From Aurantiochytrium sp. KH105 (lineage: Eukaryota > Sar > Bigyra > Thraustochytrida > Thraustochytriidae), in assembly GCA_003116975.1 (NCBI GenBank), contig BGKB01000132.1:62001-126000 (forward strand): a stretch of DNA of 64,000 nt, in the 5' to 3' direction. The notes under the pieces were generated by a model. It saw nothing but the letters and a program-made list of their open reading frames with translations, was not told where the DNA came from and made no database searches. The position numbers were made by a program, and so were the translations under genes. Positions 51,247 to 61,673 of this stretch are shown here, piece after piece (the stretch's first letter is position 1; every line of letters starts with the position of its first letter).

Positions 51247-52053
51247 ATGAGCGAAAGCTTTGGTAGCCTCGCATTCTGGGAGCGCGAGCACCGTCGACGC
51301 GCAGGGCTCGGTTGTACAACAAAAGACACTGAAGCCGAGCGCATCGAAGAGCAGGACGCCGCGCATTCTCATGGTGGCGCGGGTTGTGACAGTCTCGCGC
51401 GGCGTGTGATTGCTCCAAAGAAAAGAAAGGAGCGCCGCGCTCAGGAAAGTGAATGGTATGGGGAGCCAAACGAGATTATAGATATCTTGGACCTTTTCTT
51501 TAAAGAGAGTTCAAAGCATGACCCACTTTTGCATCTCGGTTGTGGAGTATCTCGACTTCCTGAAGCATTATGGAAACGAGGAAGGACAAATCAAACTTGC
51601 GTTGATTTTAGCGGTTCTGCTGTGGAGCATGTAAAGCTGCGAGACGCCCATCTGCATGGTGTTCAGTTCCTCTGTATGGACTGCGCAGATTTGAGTGCCT
51701 TTCCTGATGCATCTTTCGAGTACGTGCTGGACAAGGGTTTTCTCGACGCCATCTTCTCTTCCTTGGGTGGCGTGCGTAAGGTGGCTCGTGTACTAGCTGA
51801 AATTTCGCGCGTTCTCCGACCAGGCGGCGTGTATGTTAGCATCTCGAGTGCACCTCGTCATTGTCGCTTGCCTCATATGATGCGACCTGAGTTTGAGTGG
51901 TCTATTGACACGGTTGGGGTGCCGATTGACCCAGGGTTCACTGCCTATGCGTGCCAGAAGCGTAGTTTCCATCTCGAGTGGTTTTTCCCGGACTCTGGCG
52001 CCCTTCAGCGGGCAAAAGAAGCTGCTTCTCACTATCGACCGCCCTTTCGATGA
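51247..52053 (+). CDS. Class I SAM methyltransferase, METTL13/EEF1A-lysine-methyltransferase-like
   Basis: This encodes 268 residues. FGSLAFWEREHRRR at the start and EWYGEPNEI match the opening of METTL13/EFM-type enzymes, which methylate translation factors. HLGCGVSRLPEALWKRG (about 96-112) is the SAM-binding motif I, followed by VDFSGSAVEHVKL, LCMDCADL and the family-typical YVLDKGFLDAIF. A Lys/Arg-rich insert (about 30-70) separates the N-terminal strand from the fold. The substrate cannot be assigned. Confidence 0.8.
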   Translation: MSESFGSLAFWEREHRRRAGLGCTTKDTEAERIEEQDAAHSHGGAGCDSLARRVIAPKKRKERRAQESEWYGEPNEIIDILDLFFKESSKHDPLLHLGCGVSRLPEALWKRGRTNQTCVDFSGSAVEHVKLRDAHLHGVQFLCMDCADLSAFPDASFEYVLDKGFLDAIFSSLGGVRKVARVLAEISRVLRPGGVYVSISSAPRHCRLPHMMRPEFEWSIDTVGVPIDPGFTAYACQKRSFHLEWFFPDSGALQRAKEAASHYRPPFR

Positions 52054-52406
52054 AAAAGAAAATCCTTTTCTGGTAGGAGAAAAAACGAGTGTGTGCGTCC
52101 TAAAAATCGGGTTACAGCATTACTTCCAGGCCTAGTGCCGAATCCTAGCAGAAAAGAAACACCTTTGTAGAAGATGCTTTCGAAAACTGCACAGGCGTCA
52201 GTGTGACGACAATCTCGATTGTTTTTTCTATCCATCTCGGCGTGCTGCTTGAAAAAGGGGCGGCGAGGAATTGACAAATCTGTAGCCTCGTCCGATACTT
52301 TCCGTTGTACTCACAATCAAAGTAAAAAATATACCACTGAATGTTCATTGAAAAGATGGGTAGGAAGTCAATCTTTCAAGGCTAAGACGAAGATAATCTT
52401 CTGTTA
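52054..52406. other. Intergenic between convergent genes
   Basis: About 350 bases, A/T-rich near 52050-52400. No feature seen. Confidence 0.4.
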
Positions 52407-53471
52407 TCAGAAATTAAGTGATGGACCTCGACCTCGACCTCGACCACGGCCACGGCCACGGCCGCGACCACGGCCACGACCTTGATGCTGTTGCTGCTGA
52501 CGAAGCTTTCGTCCATCCGTCTTGTGCCACTGGCGGCCCGAAGCGTCGCGAAAGCTTCCTTTCGGTCGGCCTCCGCCTTCGACATCTGCGTCGACAGCAA
52601 CAGTTCGATCTCCGACGTGCAAAGGCGTCGTCAAAGCAAGCACGGCTTTGACTGGCTCGCTCGAGGTAAATTCCACATATCCAAAGCCCTTGTGACGGCC
52701 TGTGTGGTTCCATCGAGTCAGGCGAACATTTTGGACCTTGCCAAAGGATGTGAAGGCTTCTTCGACCATGGATTCGTCGGCATCATAGGGCAGATTTTTC
52801 ACAAAGAGAGATTTGCAAGTGTCCGGAACTTCTGAAACGGGGCGCCCGCTTGCGCCGGGACGGAGTGTAGCGGCGCTTTTTGTTTTAGCCTCAGTCACGC
52901 GCAAGTAACGCCCTCCAATTTCATGACGGTCCAGCTTCTTGATGCACTTTTGCATTTCCTCTGCGGAGCCGTAGTCGGCGTGGCCGTACCCGCGAAGTCG
53001 CCCGGAGTCATTCCACCGCGGTAGTCGCAGGTCAAGCAGAGTTCCCACACTGGAAAAGAGGGTCCAGAGCTCTTCCGAAGAAGCACCCCAAGGAATCCCT
53101 TCGATATACACGGTGCATGCTTCGAGTTCACCTTCGCTTCCCTCGTCCTCGTCCTCGTCATCGTCGTCGCTCTTGTCGTCATCGTCGCCGGTGCTGGTGC
53201 TGAGCTTGTGAGAGCTGCTGCTCGACTCAGTCTTTTGCTTTTTCGACTTCGGAGCCGCGGCGGCTCCAGTATCCTCGTCTTCCGATTGTGACGATGACGA
53301 CGACGACGACGACGAATTTGAGGAGCTGTCCGAGTTTTCATCATCAATTTTCTCATTGTGATCGCCATCGCTGGACTCCAATTCCTCGTTATCGCTCTTC
53401 ATATTGGCCAAGACTTTCTTCTCCTGGTCCTTGTCCTGGTCCCTGCCGCGCTTGCGGTCGCGCTTGGCCAT
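52407..53471 (-). CDS. Nucleolin-like protein: acidic tracts, two RRMs, RG-repeat tail
   Basis: This encodes 354 residues. A Lys/Arg-rich N terminus leads into Asp/Glu/Ser-rich acidic tracts (about 40-115) typical of nucleolar shuttling proteins. RRM1 begins CTVYIEGIPWGASSEELW (about 118) and RRM2 begins SLFVKNLPYDADESMV (about 220), both with RNP-type core segments (GYGHADY and KGFGYVEF). The C terminus is a run of Arg-Gly dipeptides (about 334-350), encoded by the GGCCAC/GACCTC simple-repeat DNA at about 52427-52482. The layout fits nucleolin/Gar2/Nsr1 proteins in rRNA maturation. Confidence 0.88.
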   Translation of the reverse strand: MAKRDRKRGRDQDKDQEKKVLANMKSDNEELESSDGDHNEKIDDENSDSSSNSSSSSSSSSQSEDEDTGAAAAPKSKKQKTESSSSSHKLSTSTGDDDDKSDDDDEDEDEGSEGELEACTVYIEGIPWGASSEELWTLFSSVGTLLDLRLPRWNDSGRLRGYGHADYGSAEEMQKCIKKLDRHEIGGRYLRVTEAKTKSAATLRPGASGRPVSEVPDTCKSLFVKNLPYDADESMVEEAFTSFGKVQNVRLTRWNHTGRHKGFGYVEFTSSEPVKAVLALTTPLHVGDRTVAVDADVEGGGRPKGSFRDASGRQWHKTDGRKLRQQQQHQGRGRGRGRGRGRGRGRGRGPSLNF

Positions 53472-54189
53472 TTTCTGGCTCGGGCCGAGGCTGGAGCGCT
53501 CTACCTTCGCTCCAGAACGCAGTCGTGGCCCGTTGCCCCTGTCTTCCCTCGCCTTTCTCCAGGCACCACCGCCACCGCTTTCGTCGCCGCCGCAGATGCG
53601 CAGACCGTCTCAGGTCTCCAAGGCGGCTTGCAGTTCTGTGCCGCGCGAATCGATCGACTGGTTTGATTTGATTGGGTGGCGGGAGGAGGACCCAGGAAAA
53701 GAATGAAAAAAAATGAAAAAAGAAATGCCCTAAAAGAAAAAGACCCGTATAGGGCTTAGTGGCCCCGGGTCCGGTGATAGATTGAATGACCGAGCGGTAG
53801 GAGCAAATTAGCGGACTCCTGGCAGCCTCCTTGGATGAGCCGAAGACAAGAAGGAGATGAGAGCCGCGTCGAGGCTCGTGCTAGTGCAATCAGTCAGCCG
53901 TCAGCCCCTGGGGAGAAGGAAACCCAGGCGAGGACGCAGAAGAGCAGAGCTCACTGGCCTGGCCTGGCCTGGCCTGTCTACCTGTCTGTATGCCTGCCTG
54001 CCTGGCCTGCCCGACCGCTTGCCAGAAGAAGAAAAAACAACCACTCTGCTCTGCGGAGATCAGGGACGCTCGGCCTGAGCTCGAGCAGCAGAGGGAAGCG
54101 ACAGCTTGAGCAATTAACGGCCAAGGCAAGTAGGTCCCCGCTGCGAAAACCCACTAGGAAGGACGATTGAGTGAGAGAGGAACATCGAT
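53472..54189. other. Divergent intergenic region
   Basis: About 720 bases. A GGCCTGGCCTGGCCTG repeat lies near 53955-53972, followed by CTGCCTGCCTGG. No gene supported. Confidence 0.45.
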
Positions 54190-55389
54190 ATGTCGTCCTG
54201 GCCGGCCGTTAATTGCTCACGGGCAGGCTGTAGCTTCTACTTTTTCTTCGTCTTCTTTTTCTTCTTCGCGGTCATTCTTGGAGGAGTGGATGCCGAGCAA
54301 ATTCAAACGTCACAAGAAATGCCTGCTCACCTGCACGTGCACGAGTATCCGGGCATTTTCGAAGCAAATGCAGAGGTCGAGATGCAGCAGGAAGAGCCAA
54401 CGATGCAGTGGCAGCCATTTTTGGAGCTTTGCATACTGAGCATCGCCATGTTTGTCGGAGCCTTTGGAGCGGGGCTTGCACCTCTGCATGTGTCGATGAA
54501 CCACAAACAGCTTCGAGCGGTCAATGCACTTGCAGCTGGGCTTTTCATCGGCACTGCTCTCACCGTGATCATCCCCGAAGGCGTTCATAGCTTGCACGAG
54601 GCAGAAGAGGCTAGCCAAAGTGGCAAGGACCGACTTTTGCTCCTCACCCCAGAGTCGATCATCGGACTTGCTCTTTTGTCTGGATTTCTGCTCATGCTCT
54701 GCGTCGACCACCTACTCGGCCAGGGTACACATGCCCATGAGATGGATCATGCACTTTCTGGGCATGACAAAGTCTTGGAGCAAATTGCGCCAACAACCAC
54801 TAATGATGCTGTCTCGGAAAACGATGGGCCAGGGATTTTTCGGCTCCAAGGTGTGGACGAAATGCCATCTCAGCTTCACATGTCGAAGAGAGCAGTGAAA
54901 CGTCGCGTGACCGTCACAGTTGGCCTGCTTATTCACGCTGCGGCGGACGGGCTTGCTCTCGGTGCAACAAAGGCCTCTGGCGTTTCGGGTGGTTTGCGTC
55001 GAGTGGAGCTCATGGTTTTCCTCGCAATTATGATGCACAAGGTCCCAGCGGCCTTCGGTCTTAGCGTGTATCTGCGGAATACGGGTTTGGAAATCGGCGC
55101 AGTGCGCGCAAACATTGCCTATTTTGCCATCGCTGCACCTGCAAGTGCGCTACTCATCTTCGCTTTGCTGGACTCAAACTTTGTAGGAATTGGTCTCGCG
55201 TCGCCCAACTTTATCGGATTTGGAATTCTCTTCTCAGCAGGAACTTTTCTCTACGTGAGCATGGTGCACGCACTTGCCGAGCTCCCACGCAACGAGAAAG
55301 GCGTTTTGGACCAGAAACAGCTTGGCGTGGTCATACTGGGGTCGATCCTTCCTCTGGTGCTTGGGGCCTCACATAGCCACGACGATTGA
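54190..55389 (+). CDS. ZIP-family zinc transporter, ZIP9 (SLC39A9)-like
   Basis: This encodes 399 residues. A hydrophobic signal-anchor (about 15-33) precedes an acidic/His-rich luminal part, then about eight membrane helices. SIAMFVGAFGAGLAPL, LAAGLFIGTALTVIIPEGVH and GLLIHAAADGLALGATKASG include the His-x3-Asp/Glu residues of helices 4-5 that line the metal path, and MMHKVPAAFGLSVYL supplies the second His/Pro motif. A His/Asp-rich loop (GTHAHEMDHALSGHD) lies between helices 3 and 4, as usual in ZIP proteins. ZIP9 transports zinc into the cytosol from the Golgi or cell surface. Confidence 0.9.
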   Translation: MSSWPAVNCSRAGCSFYFFFVFFFFFAVILGGVDAEQIQTSQEMPAHLHVHEYPGIFEANAEVEMQQEEPTMQWQPFLELCILSIAMFVGAFGAGLAPLHVSMNHKQLRAVNALAAGLFIGTALTVIIPEGVHSLHEAEEASQSGKDRLLLLTPESIIGLALLSGFLLMLCVDHLLGQGTHAHEMDHALSGHDKVLEQIAPTTTNDAVSENDGPGIFRLQGVDEMPSQLHMSKRAVKRRVTVTVGLLIHAAADGLALGATKASGVSGGLRRVELMVFLAIMMHKVPAAFGLSVYLRNTGLEIGAVRANIAYFAIAAPASALLIFALLDSNFVGIGLASPNFIGFGILFSAGTFLYVSMVHALAELPRNEKGVLDQKQLGVVILGSILPLVLGASHSHDD

Positions 55390-55810
55390 GGGCCATACGT
55401 ACAAAGGACGCAAAAGAGAAAATGGACGAAGTCCAGATCAGAATGTCATTCTCGTTTCAGATTCGATTCAAGTCAAGATAATCTGTCGCTGGACCTTTTT
55501 GTTTTGTTCTGTTTTGTTTTTGTTTTATGTGAGTTGAATTACAGCGTGGGTTTTGAAATGGAAAAGTAGAACTCGCGAATACTTTTTGCTTGCGCAGCGA
55601 GAATGGATTGCTGCATAGAAGACCGATAAAGCCTCTCCATTGATTTTTTGGGCGGCGACCTTTAGACCCGTGCGTTGCGGAAATTTGGAGCCCAAGCGTC
55701 GCGTCGGAGAGACACGTACACTGCCATTGAGCAACACGGGCCAATTGGTGCAGCGTGAGCTTGAAAGTACCCCTCCTTGATGCTCTTTCTTTTTTTTCTT
55801 TTTTCTTTTT
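55390..55810. other. Convergent intergenic region with pyrimidine tract
   Basis: About 420 bases. A TTCTTTTTTTTCTTTTTTC tract (about 55788-55812) abuts the stop codon of the HAD gene. No gene seen. Confidence 0.5.
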
Positions 55811-56578
55811 TCAAAGGTACTCGAGCTCGAGCATGAGATCCACAGGATCCGCGCTGGAGGCATAGACATCGTGTAGATTGTCAAGCACGATTTCAATCTG
55901 ACGAACGAGCTGTCCAGGATTCGGGCGTTCCACAAATTTCACTGACTTGGGCAAGAGCTTTCCAGTACCGACCGTCTCGGCAAGGCTCATGAGCGCGTTA
56001 CGCTCGTAAATGCTATCACCGAGACTCAGCACTTGGACTCGTGGATAATGGGCCTTTCCCGATCCTGAGGCCAGGTCAGGAAACGCCTCATGGAAGACGC
56101 ATTTATAAGCCTCCATCTTCCACTGCTCGACTTGATTCGGGAAAGCATCCTGGTAACTCGAGCGAGCTGAGAGAATTCGAATCTGCGAAAGAAGATCGCA
56201 TACTCCAGGGACAAACTTGCGCGCGGACAGTTCAACCCACGAGCTCTCAGCGTTGGTCACAATTGCTACCTTGCCGAGCGAAAGTGCATGCGAAAGGATC
56301 TGTACCATGGACTCTTCGAGGGCGCGAAGTTCCTCTTGCACAACTGCGGGGATTTCTGCGGCATCGAGGCGAAGGCCTTGCGCGCCGAGCCACGAGGTGG
56401 CCAGCAGCGTGTCGTCCCAATCGATAATGAAAAGCGAGTTGTCGGCGTGCATGATGGGATTCTTCTGTTGCAGCTGAGCAGCCGAGGCGCCAAGGAGCGC
56501 CTCCTCAGAGGACGCGCCTCGTTTCGCGTCCATCAGCGAGGACTGCATACTCGGCGGGGCCATAATGGCCTCCAGCAT
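55811..56578 (-). CDS. HAD-superfamily hydrolase-like protein
   Basis: First ATG at 56578 gives 255 residues. The frame is open further upstream to 56797 without an ATG, so an earlier exon may add residues. FIIDWDDTLLATSWL holds the HAD nucleophile motif D-x-D-x-T, VAIVTNAESSWV the second motif, and LSLGDSIYERNAL the acidic fourth motif. This arrangement, with TSWL after the nucleophile, resembles a family I know from oomycetes, diatoms and other protists, of unknown substrate. Phosphatase activity is inferred. Confidence 0.75.
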   Translation of the reverse strand: MLEAIMAPPSMQSSLMDAKRGASSEEALLGASAAQLQQKNPIMHADNSLFIIDWDDTLLATSWLGAQGLRLDAAEIPAVVQEELRALEESMVQILSHALSLGKVAIVTNAESSWVELSARKFVPGVCDLLSQIRILSARSSYQDAFPNQVEQWKMEAYKCVFHEAFPDLASGSGKAHYPRVQVLSLGDSIYERNALMSLAETVGTGKLLPKSVKFVERPNPGQLVRQIEIVLDNLHDVYASSADPVDLMLELEYL

Positions 56579-57903
56579 CTCCGCCTCCTCAAGGCTCTGG
56601 CTAGCCTTGGGCGTGGCGTCGAGATCCTCTTTGCACTCAATCGTGCCCGGAACGGTAATGTTGAGAGGCGACGTGGTGCCGAAAAGTGGCGGAGATGTCC
56701 GCTCTGACGTCAAATTGGACTCCTTGAGGATTTTCGAGGAGATCGGAAAATTCGCCCTTCGACTCTTGATGAGGATGCGAAAAGAAAAGGCACGCAATGG
56801 AATAGAAAAAACGCGGGGGGAAAAATTCAGCTAGGTCGCCTATACGACCTTAAAAACAGAGCAAAGGCGATTGCGATATCCGAGGCCTGAGTGCGAACGT
56901 GCGATTTGGGCTAGAGGACAAAGAGGGACAGAAAGACTAATGAGGAGAGAAAGAAAAAGAACGGCCCGAATTGAATAGGAGCAAGATCTCCAACAGAGAA
57001 ACGAGGATGGCAGGAAAGAATGAACGATTCGATCAAGCCTGATACAACCTGTACATCAATCAATCTCCAGAAAGTTGTCAGTACCACCGTACCGGCCCGC
57101 GGGTGTGTAGCTCTTTTCAAACATACCTTGAGCTTTCGGTCGCTCTCGACTAGCTCCCTGTTGAAGACTTTCCGGGTTGTTTTTTCTGCTTTTTATTTTT
57201 GTGTGTTTTTTGGATGTTTTTTTTTTGATGTGTTTTTGGTTTTGTTTCTGAGGTGGTAAAATTTACCTTTGATAGCTGCCCAACGCACAGAGGACGCGAG
57301 CACTTGGTTGTTCCACGGGGCCACTCGGCGCCCGCAATGAACTAACAGAGAGTTCTCGTGAGAACAGGTGAGAAAGGGCCGATATAGCAGGGACGATATG
57401 AATGAGCCGAGTGCTTACACAGTAGGCTAGTCCAATGCTTTGGCCGAAAGGTGAAAAGATGTCCCAGCCTGGGACAATAACAAGATGTGTGAGAGAATAA
57501 GGAATGTGTGAAAGTTGCTGTGACAGGGTAGCCGAAGCTTCCCTCGCCGCAGACGACAGCGCGCGATTTGCCGCAGCAAGCAAATGCAGGCAAAAGGTCC
57601 CGAACACGCTCTCCCTGGTGATGATCGACCCGATATGTCAACCTCCAGGCGCCGGCGGATGATTCGAAACAGAATTGGAGAGCAGGAATCGATGACGGGA
57701 ATCGACCCGGCACCCAACTTCGTGCCGCCGAGGGTTCAGGACTAGGCCTTTGCTTGCTGTTACGCCTCGCACGCTGTCGCGGAGCGGCCTCGTGCAGAGG
57801 CCAAATCACGATGCGCTCTCTGCGGAACGAGCACGAGCAGCGAAAAGAGTTTCGCACAGGTATCTGCTGCTGCTGCTGCTGCTTGAGGGGAGAGAAAGAA
57901 AGA

Positions 57904-57973
57904 TCAGGTCAGGTCAGGTCAGAAAATAAAAGGAAAGGAAAGGAAGGAAAAGGAAAGGAAAGGAAAGGAAAGG
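57904..57973. repeat. Purine-rich simple repeats (GGTCA)n and (GGAAA)n
   Basis: Three to four GGTCA units followed by a roughly 45-base GGAAA/GGAAAA repeat on the + strand. Confidence 0.9.
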
Positions 57974-58469
57974 AGAGGAGTTGCGGAACGCTGACGGAAA
58001 TGAAAGGAACAAACAAAGCTGGCGCGATGCGGATGGCGCGACGCGCGGCGCGCGCGAGGCGCGAGCCGGGGACGCTTCGCCTTGCCTCGTTTCGCCTCGC
58101 CTCGGCGCTCCCTTCCTCTTGGAGCAGCGCGTCCCTCGCCTCCCTCACGCGAGAGCGGGGCCTGGCCAGGCAGAGACGGCCGACGGACGGACGGATGTAT
58201 GGATGAACGGGTGGATGGAAAGCCAAACGACCCCGCGCGCGCGGGCGGGCACGCGCGCGCCGCGGCAGAGAGGCTCGCCGCCCCGATCCTCCCCCTTCCC
58301 TCCCTCCCTCCCCGGCGCGGCGGCGAGCGGGCGGGCGGGCGCGCGCGACCGAGCCGGAGCCGCCGCCGATCGCTCTCTGGCCTTGCTTGCCGCCGCGCCT
58401 CACTCTCGCTCTCTCTCAAGTCTGTCTCTCTGTCTCTCACTGTGTCGTCTCTGTCTATCTCTCTCTTGC

Positions 58470-58498
58470 AGTCAGTCAGTCAGTCAGTCAGTCAGTCA
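58470..58498. repeat. (GTCA)n microsatellite
   Basis: Seven perfect tandem copies of the 4-base unit. Confidence 0.95.
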
Positions 58499-60002
58499 TT
58501 AGCCAGTGGCAGGCAGTCAGTAAGCCACTTCTCGCAACTTGCGCCGAGCCATTGCCTACTTGCGGCCACGCATTATCCACTTGCGGTCAAGACGGCCTGC
58601 CTAAGGGCCAGGGGCCGGCGCAGAGAGAGGCGCGCGCCGGATAACCGACAGTACGTGCGGATAGCCGCCTTGCGCGCGGCCGCATAACCCACTTGCGGGC
58701 CGCTCGGCCGACTGGCGCGTTCTTTCGAGAAGGTCCGCCCAGGCCGAGGGGTTTTGTCTACGTTGCTGTATACTTTATCCGCCACTATTGCGTCAACCTG
58801 AGCGAGACTCAGCAGCATGCAAGGAAAGACGCGGCAGAGCAGAGAGAGAGCCAGGCGTCTAACAGTGAGTCTGTGTTCATGGTGAGTGGCAGTATCAACA
58901 GACACTGCCAGCTGCAATAGTTGCTGATGTCTGGGTGGGATCGGAACAATTGTCATCGTTGATGAAAGCCGTCGACTGCACGTGTGACCTTGCAGTATGT
59001 CCGGAGGTGGCTGGCTGGCTGGCTGGCTGGTTGCTTGGCTTTTCCGGCTAGGATGCTTGACCAAGTCGCTGCAGCTACGGCTGCCACCGCTAGGGAGTCC
59101 ATCAGCAAGATTGTTATCTTGAGCTGCAGGCAGTGAGTGGGAAGCTGGCAGTTGTTGCTGGCAGGCTGAAGAAGGAAAGAGCCACACCTATGTGAAATCG
59201 CTACGAGTGTCCGAGAAAAACCCTCGCCTTTCTGAGCCTGCTGAGCACTGCGTGCGTGTCATCTTGGTCATCAAGGGTCGCAGACCTGTGAGGGCTTCTT
59301 TACTTTGAACCTACGGCCGCCATCGGCCAGCCTGAACACATTGAATCTCGCGCATCTCCAGCCAGCTGCAGGCTGTGCCGACCAGCCAGCTGTTATGCAC
59401 CGCAGCAGCAGCGTTAAATCTTGGGCCTGGCTGTGGCTGCTAAAAAGAAATGGCGCGTGCCGACTTTTAAAAAACAGCCAAATAACGTTCTGTCGCCGAA
59501 TAGTGGATTGCTTGCTGTCACAGTGCAGCTGCTACTGCTGACAGTGATGGATCAGGCTGAATGTGCCCCGAGGCACATTTTAGACCGTCACAGCAGTCAG
59601 TCACGGGCCACATCGATCACAACTCCAGTGCCGTTGCAAGAAGTCGACCAATCTCGAAACCCGGGCTGCTGCAACGACAGCAAAAGGCAAGGCACGGGTC
59701 TGCAACCTGCTAGTGCTGCTGGCAGAGGATCCGGAATGGGCAAACGCCCGCTTGAGTCACACCATTATCGTTTTGCATGCGCGTACAGGGGCGCAATTCA
59801 TCTTCACGGACGAGACTCGTAGACGAAGGCCGAAGAGTGTGCAAGGTCGGGGATCAGTCCATCTGTCGGATTGCAAGCTTGCTCCCTCTTGCTGCATCGG
59901 CACCGTGGTTGGCGCTCCAAGGTGTTCTTCTGGCTAGGTCTGAGCCTGCTCAGAAAATTGCGCCATGATGAGATCAGCCGAAAGGACAAAAAATCACTCT
60001 TA

Positions 60003-61673
60003 ATGCTACTCTTCGGAAGCGTGCTCGCAATCGTATTCTTGAGTGCAATCAGTTCAAGATGCATTGCTGATCCCGCCATCCCGCACTTTCTGCATCGCGA
60101 TAACTCGATTGCCCCTTCGCATGCGAAGTCAACCTTGCTGCATCGAATAAGAGAGCCTTTGCTGCTGCCGCCACACGTTCACAAGGGCCTGCAGGAGCGG
60201 ACCTGCTTCGCGCCAGAGCTACTACCCAGTGATCTCAGGATCCGAAAACCCAGGTGTAGATTCCTGCCGGAGACCATCACGAGTGGAATGTGCCTGCGAA
60301 GAATCGGCAACGTTGGGGACGAGTCACGCTTTTTGCCTGTCTTGAAAAAGCTTCGCTCGCAAGAATGCATAACGGTGCTGGTCTTCGGAGGTTCAATCTC
60401 GATGGGATTGTGCAAACCTGATTCTGCAGACCCTGATAAACCACATGGCGCGTCCGAGGCTTGGCTCTCGCGACTCGAGCACGTTTTGAACTTACGATAC
60501 CCGTGCATTGGCCGACACCTTGTCCAAAATCATGCCATGAACAATCGCGGAACAGACCATCACTATCAAGCAATGCGACGTGCCGATAGGGCTGACCTCA
60601 TCATTATGGAAGCATCCGTCAATGACGTCTCAAGCGCATTCCATGCACAGAACTTCGACAAAGGCATTGGCGTTCGCTCCAATTTGCTGCAGTTCTGGAC
60701 AGAGGCGACCATTCGCCTTTTACGAGCAAAATTCCCGCATCTCGCTCTTCTCTAGGTCGAGGTGTCGACGCGAGACTGGAAGGGCCAATTTGAAACCGCA
60801 ATAGGCGGCTTCCGGGCGCCCTACCGATCCGATGCAAGCTTCGATCATCTCAGAGTGCTTCATTATTACGATATCCCACAGATTGACGTTGTTCGCGCTC
60901 TTGGGGCAGGCGGCTTGCCTGTGGAGAAGGAATTCAGAACCGAATGCTTTTTTTGCGACTTTGTGCATCTTACCCGGTACGGTCAGAACATTACTGTTTC
61001 TATGATTGCGTCTTCATTCGATCGCATCCTGGAACGCCAACAGATTGAAGGCATCGCACAGTGGTTCGAGAGCAACAAGCAAAACTCTTCAGAACTGCCT
61101 GAGCCAATCACAATGACCGAGAAGCTAGACAATGCAATGCGCAGCAAAGATGGCACGCGTATCACATTCGATTCGCAGAAGAATTTTGACATGCATGTGG
61201 CGGATACGCAACCGCGCAATCTCGCGATTGGCTGGTCTTTCTTCACAGACCTGGAGAATAAGCTCAAGACAGCAATGACTGTGAGCAGCGGATCCTGCAT
61301 GACGATTCAACTTGGGCTGAGCACGCGTATTTCACTCTTGTCATTTGAGTCATTTCACTCCTACAAGAATGTTGGTATCGCTTTCATACAGCTGCTTGAA
61401 AGGTGCACTTCTACAAAAGGCTCACTTGTACCTTTAGGGGCCGTTCACTACCTCGACGAACATTGGAGAGACGGCGTTTCAATCGGGGTTGAGCGTTTCA
61501 TTAATTATGACTTTTCTAACCTCGGACTGCGCCAAATTCGTCCGCGTGTGCGCAGAGAAACGAAAAGGCAGCAGCAAACTCAAGTTAAACAGCGTCTTTG
61601 CATCGCCAGCTGCAGCCAATCATTCAAACTTCAAGCGTTGAAACGCCGGATTCTTAAACAGGCTTACAGTTAG
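60003..61673 (+). pseudogene. Membrane SGNH-hydrolase-like gene, interrupted by one TAG
   Basis: The frame runs from an ATG at 60003 to a TAG at 61671-61673 with a single internal TAG at 60753-60755, where the neighbouring paralogue (62523 onwards) has a Trp codon (TGG). The rest of the frame is clean. The predicted protein has an N-terminal membrane helix, a Cys-rich start (CFAPELLPSDLRIRKPRC), a GDS-like block VFGGSISMG, a SVND block (IIMEASVNDVSSAF) and a D-x-x-H-type block CDFVHLTRYGQ. These fit an SGNH hydrolase or PMR5-like acyltransferase. Without readthrough only 250 residues would be made, losing the catalytic His. Confidence 0.75.

Larger units (their letters stand above)
56579..60002. 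other. Gene-free, simple-repeat-rich stretch
   Basis: About 3.4 kb with no recognised gene, unusual in this window. It includes a T-rich run (57180-57245), a GCTGCTGCTGCTGCTGC run (57866-57882), an AGGTCAGGTCAGGTC plus GGAAA-type repeat (57904-57973), a GC-rich part (58000-58380), a (GTCA)n run (58470-58498), a (GGCT)n run (59007-59033) and a hairpin near 59560. Several unrelated open frames across it have compositional, not conserved, translations. It could hold a non-coding RNA or be decayed mobile DNA. Confidence 0.55.

Noticed and set aside
57690-57730. tRNA-like CGGGAATCGACCCGG on the + strand.
   Set aside because: The T-arm-like word does not form a proper stem, and no anticodon arm or acceptor stem is visible.
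57342-57857. Minus-strand 171-codon frame in the gene-free island.
   Set aside because: No family, signal or conserved motif; likely compositional.
60753-60755. TAG as a reassigned sense codon, suggested by in-frame TAGs in two genes.
   Set aside because: Many intact genes here end with TAG, including the sulfotransferase at 5553, so TAG is a normal stop.
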